Below are positions 34,591 through 43,350 of a stretch of 64,000 nt of DNA, in pieces. The notes beneath the pieces are model-generated. The model ran no database searches and was not told the DNA's origin. It worked only from the letters and a program-made list of their open reading frames with translations. Every line of letters starts with the position of its first letter. Position 1 is the first letter of the stretch. Source of the stretch: Gammaproteobacteria bacterium (lineage in GTDB: Bacteria; Pseudomonadota; Gammaproteobacteria; Pseudomonadales; Azotimanducaceae); assembly GCA_026706935.1 (NCBI GenBank), contig JAPOXV010000026.1, positions 587,721 to 651,720 of the forward strand, in the 5' to 3' direction. The translations under genes and the position numbers were made by a program.

Positions 34591-36318
34591 TTATGTGAGG
34601 GTCTGCAAGACTGCTTCAAGTTCAGTCGATGTGGCAATCCTCTTGAAATGGTCGCGCCAACCCTCGATTTCAATATCTAATTGTCCTGAGCATTGAACGA
34701 TCACTGGAATTTCCCATCGATTGGCGAGCGAAAGGAGGTTGCCATACGTTGACACATCGCGTTGTTCAACGAGAATCGCGTGAGGTCGATGCTCCTGAAT
34801 TGACCCTGTCGCATCTAGTTCCCCTTCCGCGATTGACACCTCGTAGACACGTCGACTCAACTGCGAAATGGCGGGCGTCGCGCTAAGTGCGAGTAATCTG
34901 AACATTGGAGCTATTCGAAGGTCCGGCGATGGCGATAGAGCATCATCAAGATCGTCCAATGAGAGCAATATGGCAAGTCGACGATCCAACAGGCACATGC
35001 TGCCACCAATATACGCATTACTGCTTAAGGGATCGAAGATTAGGAGCTGTGCTGGCGGCTCTATTCGATCCACGAACAGTGCGACTCGATTTTCCCCGTC
35101 GTCAATCAGTAGACACGCTTCATGGTTTTCGTTTCTCTCGCTCAGGCTGCTGACTCGATAGGGTCCATACTCGTTCTCGAGAGATGAAAGAACCGCAGCG
35201 CCGTCGGTTTTCGAGAGGTAGTTGACTTCAGCAACTGATTCGGTCAATACGGCGTACAGCGCACCATTCAGTTGAAACACTGTCGTTTCCTCCAGCCTAA
35301 CGTTGGCTGGTAGCGTTATCGTCACGATGTGCGTTTCGTCCATCGCTTCGACGACTACCTTTGCGCAAAAGGATTGAAGTTGGTTAAACAGTGCGCACGT
35401 TTGAATCAGAGGCTCACTCGCGCTAGCTGATTCAGATAGAAGCAGATATTGGAAATTCGCCCCTTCATGAAGTGGTGCGTCAGCGTGTAAAAAGCCCTGT
35501 TCGATTGCATTTGCGCGAAGACCCGAAGCGTGCGTATCGCTGTCGTTGAGCGTCACCTGGATTTCTATCGTATCTTGTCCACGCGAGATCTGTGTGTTTC
35601 TGATTTTGGCGATGTTTAGGACATTAGTAAGTTGATTTATTAGCGAAGACAGGAGCGGGATGTAAGAAGGATGAACGAGGCCTTGCTCATCGACATCCAA
35701 GTCTGCGTCTATATACGTTAGCTGAAGTGTGAGTAACTCCTCCAGTGTTGTTAACGGTAACGCACTTCGCAAGCGAGTCGGCGGCGCTAAGGAGTTCAGT
35801 AAACGCCGATGTTGCGAGAGTCTCCTCTCAAAAGCGGCGCGGGAGGGAATTTCCTCGATAGTGTTTTCGATGGATTCGAGCGATGCGAGCAGTCGATGAA
35901 GTGTGTTGTGGACTCGTAGTGAATCAGAATTCGAGTCGGTGGGTTTGTCGAATTCAGGAACCTCACCTGCTTCAAGCGCGTCGAATCCGCCCGATGCTTC
36001 GAGATCGATTCGTTCGAGCAGACTTGCTACCTCGTCATCAAAAGAGATGTCATGTCTGGACGGACTATCTTCGTCAAGGAGCGTCTGTGCCCTGCGAAAT
36101 AGAGAAGTTGTGTCGGAAGTTACTTGAATCGCGCCATCGCGTAGCTGGTACACGTAGTTGGTCATAGCTTCGAAGAGCTCGAACGTAGGATCGTGGCTCG
36201 ATTTAGATGCCGTTTCTAATGCGTCACAGAGTCGGTCAAGCGACTCTCCGGAAAAACGCTCTCGTACACATTGAGCGAGCGCATCGAGGAACGTTCGACT
36301 AGAAACAGAATTCGACAC
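34591..36318 (-). CDS. CheA/ChpA-like chemosensory protein without recognisable kinase motifs
   Basis: A 575-residue protein. The N-terminal 180 residues are helical, with no clear phospho-accepting histidine motif. The region 180-370 follows the order of a CheA dimerisation and ATPase module, but the N, G1 and G2 boxes (HLVRN, DDGxG and GRGVG in active kinases) are replaced, for example by NDSDTHASG. From about 375 to 470 a CheW-like domain is well recognisable (FQLNGALYAVLTESVAEV, RVALFVDRI, AYIGGSMCLLDRRLAILLSL). The last 90 residues look like a receiver fold lacking its acidic phosphorylation pocket. I infer a pseudokinase scaffold related to PilL/ChpA. It stands alone, convergent with metF; no other chemosensory gene is nearby. 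Confidence 0.6.
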   Translation of the reverse strand: MSNSVSSRTFLDALAQCVRERFSGESLDRLCDALETASKSSHDPTFELFEAMTNYVYQLRDGAIQVTSDTTSLFRRAQTLLDEDSPSRHDISFDDEVASLLERIDLEASGGFDALEAGEVPEFDKPTDSNSDSLRVHNTLHRLLASLESIENTIEEIPSRAAFERRLSQHRRLLNSLAPPTRLRSALPLTTLEELLTLQLTYIDADLDVDEQGLVHPSYIPLLSSLINQLTNVLNIAKIRNTQISRGQDTIEIQVTLNDSDTHASGLRANAIEQGFLHADAPLHEGANFQYLLLSESASASEPLIQTCALFNQLQSFCAKVVVEAMDETHIVTITLPANVRLEETTVFQLNGALYAVLTESVAEVNYLSKTDGAAVLSSLENEYGPYRVSSLSERNENHEACLLIDDGENRVALFVDRIEPPAQLLIFDPLSSNAYIGGSMCLLDRRLAILLSLDDLDDALSPSPDLRIAPMFRLLALSATPAISQLSRRVYEVSIAEGELDATGSIQEHRPHAILVEQRDVSTYGNLLSLANRWEIPVIVQCSGQLDIEIEGWRDHFKRIATSTELEAVLQTLT

Positions 36319-36423
36319 GCGGGCTAATAACTTTCAAAAATTGGTGTCACAAAGACGTGGCATTCGAGTCCATAAAGCTCGGAATCCAACGGATTTATCC
36401 CTATATTGAGAGAACTGAATATT

Positions 36424-37548
36424 GTGCTGATTGGCGTTCCTAAAGAAATCAAAACTGATGAAAACCGAGTCGGTCTGACACCGGCGAGCGTCCGAGAGCT
36501 TGTACTTCACGGTCACAACGTGCTCGTCGAAGCCGGATGCGCATTCAAACTCGGATTATCTGATGACGAATACCGAGAGGCGGGTGCAACACTAACAAGT
36601 GACTTAGATCAATTGTTCCAAGCAGACATGATCGTAAAAGTCAAAGAGCCGCAACCTGAAGAGGTAAAACGGCTTCATAAGGGGCAGATTCTCTTCACGT
36701 ATCTTCATCTTGCACCAGACCCCGCACTAACAAGCGCGTTGAAAGATAGCGGCTGTACTGCGATCGCGTATGAAACAGTCACGGATGGACGAGGTCGACT
36801 ACCGTTGCTCGCACCCATGAGCGAAGTCGCAGGTCGGATGTCCGTACAGGCGGGCGCACATGCGTTGGAGATTGAACAAGGCGGCCGAGGCACGCTACTC
36901 GGGGGTGTACCGGGTTCGCCACCTGCGAGCGTCGTGGTTTTGGGCGGTGGCGTTGTTGGTATGAATGCAGCGCGAATAGCGTTAGGAATGGAAGCGGACG
37001 TTGTGATATTCGATATCGACCTGCGGCGCTTAGCCGAGTTGGAACTGGAATTTCGACCCGCTTTACACACTCGCTATTCAACCGTTAATTCGGTCTATGA
37101 ACACGTTGCAAAAGCGGACCTCGTCATCGGTGCTGTTTTGGTTCCCGGAAGTAAAGCACCTCGCTTGGTGTCAGAAGATATGGTCAAAGAGATGCAACGA
37201 GGCTCCGTGTTAGTCGACGTAGCTATTGACCAGGGTGGGTGTTTTGAAACATCCCGCCCTACAACCCATTCCGAACCGATATTCGTAAAACACGACGTGG
37301 TGCACTACTGCGTCGCCAACATGCCCGGTGCGGTCGCACGAACTTCAACACTCGCTTTGAACAATGCAACACTACCGTTCGCATTAGCGATAGCAGACAA
37401 AGGCTTATCTCATGCTCTCTCCGAAGATCCTCATCTACGTGCCGGTCTCAACGTGTACGAGGGGTACGTCACACACGATGCGGTTGCCAACGCAACGGGT
37501 GCGGAATTTGTTCCTGCGAATGAGATCTTTCCTACCCGCGAACGCTGA
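36424..37548 (+). CDS. ald: Alanine dehydrogenase
   Basis: Start chosen at GTG 36424 (MLIGVPKEIKTDENRVGLTP), which matches the family N-terminus and has GAGAG eleven bases upstream; TTG at 36406 is an alternative. About 374 residues. VKVKEPQPEE holds a substrate lysine, FTYLHLAPD the catalytic histidine, and VVVLGGGVVGMNAARIA the NAD-binding loop. AIDQGGCFETS and NMPGAVARTST are further Ald signatures. It interconverts L-alanine and pyruvate plus ammonia with NAD. It is divergent from the CheA-like gene. Confidence 0.95.
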   Translation: MLIGVPKEIKTDENRVGLTPASVRELVLHGHNVLVEAGCAFKLGLSDDEYREAGATLTSDLDQLFQADMIVKVKEPQPEEVKRLHKGQILFTYLHLAPDPALTSALKDSGCTAIAYETVTDGRGRLPLLAPMSEVAGRMSVQAGAHALEIEQGGRGTLLGGVPGSPPASVVVLGGGVVGMNAARIALGMEADVVIFDIDLRRLAELELEFRPALHTRYSTVNSVYEHVAKADLVIGAVLVPGSKAPRLVSEDMVKEMQRGSVLVDVAIDQGGCFETSRPTTHSEPIFVKHDVVHYCVANMPGAVARTSTLALNNATLPFALAIADKGLSHALSEDPHLRAGLNVYEGYVTHDAVANATGAEFVPANEIFPTRER

Positions 37549-37604
37549 AACAATCGGCCAAGCAAGAAACTGAGTACGACTGAATCGGACTAAACTACGT
37601 TTGA

Positions 37605-37681
37605 AAAGCAAACTGCTTTCGGCAAAATTACCTCGCGATAAAATTCACTACCTAAAGTAGTGCGCCTCCTTGAATTCAAGG
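37605..37681. promoter_or_regulatory. Three inverted repeats after ald: terminator-like stems and a 14-base palindrome
   Basis: AAAGCA (37605-37610) pairs with TGCTTT (37614-37619), CACTAC (37646-37651) pairs with GTAGTG (37657-37662), and CCTTGAATTCAAGG (37668-37681) is a perfect palindrome. The first two probably terminate the ald transcript. The last has operator-like symmetry and could bind a regulator of the cytochrome oxidase operon. Confidence 0.45.
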
Positions 37682-37764
37682 GTGTGTTGCGTTTGTGTTT
37701 GTCGCTAGTACGAACGCACCTGAGCGCTACGATTTAGGTACTTGCGAATCGCTTTCCACTCGCT

Positions 37765-37790
37765 ATGTTCATGCGCAAATGCACGAACAT
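37765..37790 (+). promoter_or_regulatory. Hairpin in the probable leader of the cytochrome oxidase operon
   Basis: ATGTTC-a-TGC (37765-37774) faces GCA-c-GAACAT (37781-37790) across a six-base loop, pairing over nine positions with one mismatch. It ends 36 bases before the coxB ATG, which is preceded by GGAGG. It may be an operator or an RNA element affecting translation or stability. Confidence 0.4.
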
Positions 37791-37826
37791 GTCTAGAGTT
37801 TTGCGAACTCGCGGATTTGGAGGACC

Positions 37827-38981
37827 ATGCGAAAGATTCTTGAACATCACGTAGCCATTCTGCTGGGGCTAGTGGTTGTTGGGTCAGTGATCTTCAATGT
37901 TTGGAGCCCGTGGCAATTCACGGAGATTGCGTCAAACTGGGAGTTCATTGACTTTACTGTCAAGGTCACGTGGTGGATAACCGGGGTCGCGTTTGTCCTT
38001 TTGGGTCTGTTCATGGCTTGGGCTATTTGGCGATATAAATATCACGAGAGTGGTGAATCGCATTACGAGCCTGAGCATCCCGTTCTGGAAAGCTGGCTAA
38101 CGATCATCACCTCTATCGGTGTCGTGATCATGCTCGCGCCAGGATTGATCGTCTGGGACGACTACGTGCAAGTGCCTTCCGATGCGATGGAGGTCGAAGT
38201 CTTCGGTGAACAGTGGACATGGAAATTCCGATTTCCTGGTGAAGATGGCATCTTCGGTACGACTACAGTCAAGAAAAATGTCGATCGAGGCATGGACGGT
38301 ACGACGTTTGAGCCAAATATCACGTCCTTGAATCCATTCGGTATGCGCGATGGCGACCCACATGGCGAAGACGATATCTTGATTGCGAGCAACGTGCTCC
38401 ATCTGCCTATCGACCGAAATATCAAAGTAGTGCTTCGATCCAAGGACGTGCTCCACGATTTCTGGGTACCAGAAATCCGTGCGAAAATGGACATGGTTCC
38501 AGGCATGATCACGTATTTCTGGTTCCGACCAACGCGAACAGGTGAATTTGAGATTCTCTGTGCGGAACTCTGTGGTCGAGGTCATCACATCATGCGTGGC
38601 GAAATGTTCATCGACACTCAAGAAGACTTTGAAACATGGCTGGACGCGCAGGTAACTTGGGCTGAAATGAAAGCCGGCCAAACACCGGAAGAACCGATGG
38701 TTGCGAAAGGTCGTCAAATTGCGGACCAGAATGGGTGCTTTGCTTGTCACTCACTGGACGGGACGTCTGTGGTCGGACCGACTTGGAAGGGGCTATGGGG
38801 ACGCGAAATCACGCTGTCGGATGGCACCACCGTTATCGCCGACGAGGAGTACATTGTCGAATCGATCGTTGAACCGAATGTGAAGCTCGTAGAGGGATTC
38901 GGATCCGTCATGACACCTTATGATTTTGAAGACGACGAGATGGAAGCGCTTGTGCGTTTCCTCCAGGAGACGTCAGAGTAA
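37827..38981 (+). CDS. coxB: Cytochrome c oxidase subunit II with fused cytochrome c domain
   Basis: A 384-residue protein. Two transmembrane helices lie near the N-terminus (about residues 9-27 and 50-75). The cupredoxin domain binds the CuA centre through CAELCGRGHHIM: C245, C249, H253 and M256, with a second histidine in DVLHDFW. A C-terminal cytochrome c domain has CFACH (C304, C307, H308) and a distal methionine in GSVMTPY. The fusion marks a caa3-like oxidase that can take electrons directly through its own haem c. It leads the operon coxB-coxA-coxC-subunit IV. No signal for a cleaved leader is clear. Confidence 0.95.
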   Translation: MRKILEHHVAILLGLVVVGSVIFNVWSPWQFTEIASNWEFIDFTVKVTWWITGVAFVLLGLFMAWAIWRYKYHESGESHYEPEHPVLESWLTIITSIGVVIMLAPGLIVWDDYVQVPSDAMEVEVFGEQWTWKFRFPGEDGIFGTTTVKKNVDRGMDGTTFEPNITSLNPFGMRDGDPHGEDDILIASNVLHLPIDRNIKVVLRSKDVLHDFWVPEIRAKMDMVPGMITYFWFRPTRTGEFEILCAELCGRGHHIMRGEMFIDTQEDFETWLDAQVTWAEMKAGQTPEEPMVAKGRQIADQNGCFACHSLDGTSVVGPTWKGLWGREITLSDGTTVIADEEYIVESIVEPNVKLVEGFGSVMTPYDFEDDEMEALVRFLQETSE

Positions 38982-39024
38982 CGATGCACAAACTAGCTCA
39001 CGCAACATCATCTGAGGAACACTG

Positions 39025-40761
39025 ATGGCAACTGCTGAGATTCCTTATCAGGAAACAGTACCGCTTCACCATCCAAAGACTTGGATTGGGAAGTACGTTT
39101 TCAGTCAGGACCATAAGGTGATTGCCGTTCAATACGGAATCACGGCGATGGCTGTTGGCTTGGTTGCGTTGTTCCTTTCGGATTTGATGCGGATTCAAAT
39201 CGCATTTCCGGGTTTTATGGAGTGGTTCGTCGAGGACTACTACTATCAAGCAATCACCATGCACGGAATGATCATGGTGATTTACCTACTAACCGCGTTT
39301 CTCTTGGGCGCGTTCGGTAATTTCACCGTGCCGCTTATGTGCGGCGCACGGGATATGGTTTTTCCGTTTGTAAATATGCTCAGTTATTGGGTGTATTTGT
39401 TGTCCGTGATCATTCTGCTTTTAGGGTATATCCCCGGATTAGGCGGACCGACGGGTGCAGGGTGGACGTTGTATCCACCCCAGACGATCACGGAAGGTAC
39501 GCCTGGCGCTGACTGGGGTATCACCACGATGCTCGCCTCGCTTGCGGTGTTCATCGTTGCATTCACCATGGGTGGGCTGAACTACATCACCACCATTCTT
39601 CAAGCGCGTACACGCGGCATGTCACTCATGCGCCTGCCATTAACCGTGTGGGGTATCTTCGTCGCTACCTTCTTGGGCTTACTTGCATTCCCAGCGCTGT
39701 TCGTAAGCGCCATCATGATGATCTTGGACTTGAAGATCGGTACCAGTTTCTTCATGCCAGCGATCGTTTCACTAGGACAAACGCTGGCGTACGATGGCGG
39801 TCAACCGCTGCTATTCCAACACTTGTTCTGGTTCTTTGGTCATCCTGAGGTCTACATTGTCGCGTTGCCCGCGTTCGGCGTGGTATCGGATTTGATCTCG
39901 GTTCACGCACGAAAGAACATCTTTGGCTACCGTCTCATGGTTTGGGCTCTGGTGTTTATCGGCATCTTGTCGTTCATCGTTTGGGCGCACCACATGTTCG
40001 TTGCAGGTATGCACCCGTATTTCGGGTTCTTTTTCGCAACCACCACGCTCATCATCGCAGTACCGACAGCGATCAAGGTGTACAACTGGATATTGACGCT
40101 GTGGAAGGCGAATATCAAGCTCACTGTGCCGATGTTGTACGCGCTTTCATTTGTATTGACGTTCATCATGGGTGGCATCACGGGTTTGTTTTTGGGTAAT
40201 GTCATCATTGATATCCCGTTATCTGACACCTATTTCGTCGTTGCTCACTTCCATATGGTGATGGGTGTATCGCCGATTCTCGCGATCTTCGGCGGCATTT
40301 ATCACTGGTATCCCAAGCTCACCGGTAGGATGCTCAATGACACGCTAGGTAAATGGCACTTCTGGATCACGTTCCTCGGAACGTACATCATTTACTTCCC
40401 GATGCACTACCTCGGTTTTATTGGCGTTCCGAGACGTTATTACGAGAACTTTGAATCGAGTTTCTATCCAGTCTCGGCACAACATCTGAATGAGATCATT
40501 ACATGGACCGCATTAGTTGTCGGCGTGGCGCAGTTACTCTACGTAATTAACTTAGTTCATAGCTATTTTTATGGCAAACCAGCCGGAGATAACCCTTGGG
40601 GCGCAAATAGCCTCGAGTGGTGCACACCAGAAACACCCCCGGGACATGGAAACTGGGGCGATAGACTACCGACGGTTCATCGTTGGGCATACGACTACAG
40701 CGTGCCCGGCTCGGAAAAGGATTTCATACCGCAGACGGTACCGCAAGGTCAAACGTCGTAG
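39025..40761 (+). CDS. coxA: Cytochrome c oxidase subunit I
   Basis: A 578-residue catalytic subunit with twelve or more membrane helices. Haem and copper ligands are in place: H80 (haem a, QAITMHGM), H273 in GHPEVYIVALPAFG with cross-linking Y277, H322/H323 in WAHHMF (CuB), and H408/H410 in VAHFHMVMG (haem a3 and haem a). The HPEVY tyrosine marks an A-type haem-copper oxidase. It reduces oxygen to water and pumps protons. It starts 43 bases after coxB. No haem A synthase or CtaG assembly gene is present in the window. Confidence 0.97.
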   Translation: MATAEIPYQETVPLHHPKTWIGKYVFSQDHKVIAVQYGITAMAVGLVALFLSDLMRIQIAFPGFMEWFVEDYYYQAITMHGMIMVIYLLTAFLLGAFGNFTVPLMCGARDMVFPFVNMLSYWVYLLSVIILLLGYIPGLGGPTGAGWTLYPPQTITEGTPGADWGITTMLASLAVFIVAFTMGGLNYITTILQARTRGMSLMRLPLTVWGIFVATFLGLLAFPALFVSAIMMILDLKIGTSFFMPAIVSLGQTLAYDGGQPLLFQHLFWFFGHPEVYIVALPAFGVVSDLISVHARKNIFGYRLMVWALVFIGILSFIVWAHHMFVAGMHPYFGFFFATTTLIIAVPTAIKVYNWILTLWKANIKLTVPMLYALSFVLTFIMGGITGLFLGNVIIDIPLSDTYFVVAHFHMVMGVSPILAIFGGIYHWYPKLTGRMLNDTLGKWHFWITFLGTYIIYFPMHYLGFIGVPRRYYENFESSFYPVSAQHLNEIITWTALVVGVAQLLYVINLVHSYFYGKPAGDNPWGANSLEWCTPETPPGHGNWGDRLPTVHRWAYDYSVPGSEKDFIPQTVPQGQTS

Positions 40762-40790
40762 CGTTACTAAAAGGCACCGATTAAGCAAAT

Positions 40791-41465
40791 ATGGCTGAAG
40801 CTGCACAGACAGGTCAGGGTCCTCTAACCACGATCGTCGACGACTGGTCGTCGGACGTTACTACCTTCAAGGCCGTGCCGTGGGGCAAGGCCATGATGTG
40901 GATTTTCCTGCTCTCAGACACGTTCATTTTCACATCGTTCCTCGTCAGCTATATGGCTGTCAGAATGACACAAACGGATGCGTGGCCTGAACCGAGCGCA
41001 GTCTTTTCCCTTGAAGCCTTCGGTACGCCAGTACCGCTGCTATTGATTGCGATCATGACGTTCATTTTGATCACGTCTAGCGGTACCATGGCAATGGCGG
41101 TCAATATGGGTTATCGCAAACGTAAGGTGGCAGTTTTCTGGCTGATGTTCGCGACTGCCTTGCTTGGCGCTTCATTCGTAGGCATGCAAGCGTTTGAGTG
41201 GACGAAGTTAATTACTGACGAAGGTGTGCGCGCGTGGCAAAACCCGATGGGTGCGCCACAGTTCGGCTCGTTCTTCTTTATGATCACGGGATTTCACGGA
41301 TTGCACGTATCGGCCGGCGTGGTTTATCTACTCATTGTTGCGATTCGCGTCCTTCGTGGTAGATATGACAACACTAGCTTTGAGATCGTCGAGATTACAG
41401 GTCTGTACTGGCACTTTGTCGATCTGGTTTGGGTCTTCATCTTCGCATTCTTCTATCTCTGGTAA
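40791..41465 (+). CDS. coxC: Cytochrome c oxidase subunit III
   Basis: A 224-residue membrane protein. AMMWIFLLSDTFIFTSFLVSY opens the first helix, and five helices follow. FFFMITGFHGLHVSAGVVYLL and GLYWHFVDLVWVFIFAFFYLW are the diagnostic subunit III motifs near the C-terminus. It stabilises the proton uptake side of subunit I. It starts 29 bases after coxA and is followed 17 bases later by subunit IV. Confidence 0.95.
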   Translation: MAEAAQTGQGPLTTIVDDWSSDVTTFKAVPWGKAMMWIFLLSDTFIFTSFLVSYMAVRMTQTDAWPEPSAVFSLEAFGTPVPLLLIAIMTFILITSSGTMAMAVNMGYRKRKVAVFWLMFATALLGASFVGMQAFEWTKLITDEGVRAWQNPMGAPQFGSFFFMITGFHGLHVSAGVVYLLIVAIRVLRGRYDNTSFEIVEITGLYWHFVDLVWVFIFAFFYLW

Positions 41466-41482
41466 GGATTCACTTTTAAGTT

Positions 41483-41848
41483 ATGGCGGAAGTAGGTCAA
41501 CAACATCCGATAAAAGTTTACTTGCTTGTTTGGTTGCTACTGTTCGTATTCAGTATCGCGTCCTACCTAGTGGATTTCTTCGCGTTTGAAGGCCACTTAC
41601 GCTGGTTCTTGATTGTTGTTTTCATGTTGCTGAAGGCCGGTTTCATCGTCGCAGTGTTTATGCACATGAAGTGGGAGCGACCAACATTAATCACGGCGAT
41701 TCTCGTACCGCCACTCGTTTTAATCGTCCTAATGTACCTACTCGCGTACGAAGCAGATTACGCATGGGCGTCAAGGATCGTGTACTTCGGCGATGAAGTG
41801 GCACCGATCCCCGCACCGCCGCCGTCGCACCCAGCTGTTCCGCACTGA
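41483..41848 (+). CDS. Cytochrome c oxidase subunit IV family protein
   Basis: A 121-residue protein with three transmembrane helices (about residues 13-32, 38-60 and 68-92). GFIVAVFMHMKWERP between the second and third is the hallmark of the prokaryotic subunit IV/CyoD-like family. The C-terminal tail is rich in proline. It is the last gene of the oxidase operon and is thought to assist assembly of the CuB site or of subunit III. Confidence 0.88.
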   Translation: MAEVGQQHPIKVYLLVWLLLFVFSIASYLVDFFAFEGHLRWFLIVVFMLLKAGFIVAVFMHMKWERPTLITAILVPPLVLIVLMYLLAYEADYAWASRIVYFGDEVAPIPAPPPSHPAVPH

Positions 41849-41877
41849 TCTAGCAAAACGGGGCATGTGAGAACACT

Positions 41878-41909
41878 GACGCGGAGCTTCGCTTGAAAGC
41901 TAACGCGTC
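41878..41909 (+). terminator. Long hairpin ending the cytochrome oxidase operon
   Basis: GACGCG (41878-41883) pairs with CGCGTC (41904-41909), and inside it AGCTT (41885-41889) pairs with AAGCT (41897-41901). It begins 29 bases after the subunit IV stop. The downstream sequence has few Ts, so termination may need Rho or the stem may act as an RNA stabiliser. Confidence 0.55.
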
Positions 41910-41922
41910 TGTTCCCTATACT
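41893..41922 (+). promoter_or_regulatory. Sigma70-like promoter of the second GlcD-like gene
   Basis: TTGAAA (41893-41898) and TATACT (41917-41922) are separated by 18 bases, a good sigma70 pair. It would start transcription about 23 bases before the ATG at 41952. The -35 box lies within the hairpin that ends the cox operon, so read-through and initiation may compete. Confidence 0.5.
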
Positions 41923-41951
41923 GCACAACCCACATAGTTGGATATCACTCG

Positions 41952-43331
41952 ATGAGTCAGCTTGTTGCTGATCTGGTAGATATTGTTGGTTCAGATTCGG
42001 TTCTCACTGGCGAAGACGTAAGTTCGCGTGCGGTAGGAATCTGGCGTCCTCAGGGAATTCAAGCTCACGCGATCGTTAGGCCACGCACCACCGAGGAAGT
42101 CAGTGCGATCCTCCGGCTTTGCTACGAACGCGGTCAAACGGTCATTGCGCATGGTGGTCGCACAGGCTTGGTTGAGGGCGCAGATACCGGTCGATCAGAT
42201 CTGATTTTGTCGCTTGAACGGATGAATCAGATTGAAAGCGTTGACGACGTCAATCGCACGATGACACTTCAAGCGGGGGTCCTTCTTCAAGCGGCACAAG
42301 AAGCAGCTGAACGACATGGATTGCTCTATCCACTTGACATCGGCGCGCGCGGAAGCTGCACCATTGGGGGCAATATCGCAACGAACGCAGGTGGCAATCG
42401 AGTCATTCGTTATGGCATGACGCGAGACATGGTGCTTGGAACTGAAGCAGTTCTCGCGGACGGGACGATCGTGTCGTCGATGAATGAGATGATCAAGAAC
42501 AACGCTGGCTACGACATCAAGCAGCTATTCATTGGTACGGAAGGATGTCTCGGAATCGTTACACGGGCGGTTGTTCGACTAAGAGAGCTGCCCCGCAGTC
42601 AAGAGGCTGCTATCGTAGCGGCAGATTGTTTTGAGAAGATGCCTCTGATCCTGAAACACATGGACGCGCGTCTCGGTGGAACGTTATCGGCATTTGAGGT
42701 TATGTGGAATGATTTTTACCGTTTGGTGACGACACCACCGGCCAAGCAGCGCCCACCTTTAGAGCAGCGCTACCCGATTTATGTCTTGATTGAGGCGATG
42801 GGAGGCGATCCGGACAACGACAAGATCCGTCTCGAAGACGCGCTTGCTGAAGCGTTAGAGAAGGGTTTAGCCACCGACGCAACGGTTGCACAGAACGGCG
42901 ACCAACGCGGGCAATTCTGGGCTATGCGTGACGACGTGGAGCAGATCTTCCAGTATGACCCAGTGTTTATTTATGACGTCAGTCTACAGGTTCCCTATAT
43001 GGAACGATATGTAGAAGAAGTTCGAGATAACTTGCTGAATCGGTTCGGGGACCATCAACTGTTCACGTTTGGTCACATGGGAGACGGCAATCTACACTTC
43101 GCGATCTCTGCTGGCGAGGACGAATCAGCGCACCATGACGTGAATTTGTGCGTGTATGAACCGCTACGACCGATCGGAGGGTCCGTTTCTGCCGAACATG
43201 GTGTGGGTCTCGAAAAAAGACCTTATCTAGACGTATCTCGCAATGACACCGAAGTCAATCTGATGCGAACGCTGAAAACCGCGCTTGATCCGAAGGGTAT
43301 CCTGAACCCAGGGAAGGTGTTCGCAGCATAA
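41952..43331 (+). CDS. FAD-binding 2-hydroxyacid dehydrogenase (GlcD/D-LDH family), copy 2
   Basis: A 459-residue flavoprotein. AHGGRTGLVEGADTG is the FAD pyrophosphate loop and GGNIATNAGGNRVIRYGMTRDMVLG the second FAD segment. The C-terminal half shows TFGHMGDGNLHFAIS, SAEHGVGLEKRPYL and the closing DPKGILNPGKVF. It belongs to the same family as the protein at 27635 but lacks close identity. It probably feeds electrons from a D-2-hydroxyacid into the respiratory chain, which fits its place after the oxidase operon. Confidence 0.9.
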   Translation: MSQLVADLVDIVGSDSVLTGEDVSSRAVGIWRPQGIQAHAIVRPRTTEEVSAILRLCYERGQTVIAHGGRTGLVEGADTGRSDLILSLERMNQIESVDDVNRTMTLQAGVLLQAAQEAAERHGLLYPLDIGARGSCTIGGNIATNAGGNRVIRYGMTRDMVLGTEAVLADGTIVSSMNEMIKNNAGYDIKQLFIGTEGCLGIVTRAVVRLRELPRSQEAAIVAADCFEKMPLILKHMDARLGGTLSAFEVMWNDFYRLVTTPPAKQRPPLEQRYPIYVLIEAMGGDPDNDKIRLEDALAEALEKGLATDATVAQNGDQRGQFWAMRDDVEQIFQYDPVFIYDVSLQVPYMERYVEEVRDNLLNRFGDHQLFTFGHMGDGNLHFAISAGEDESAHHDVNLCVYEPLRPIGGSVSAEHGVGLEKRPYLDVSRNDTEVNLMRTLKTALDPKGILNPGKVFAA

Positions 43332-43350
43332 GGGATCACAAATCGAGCTC

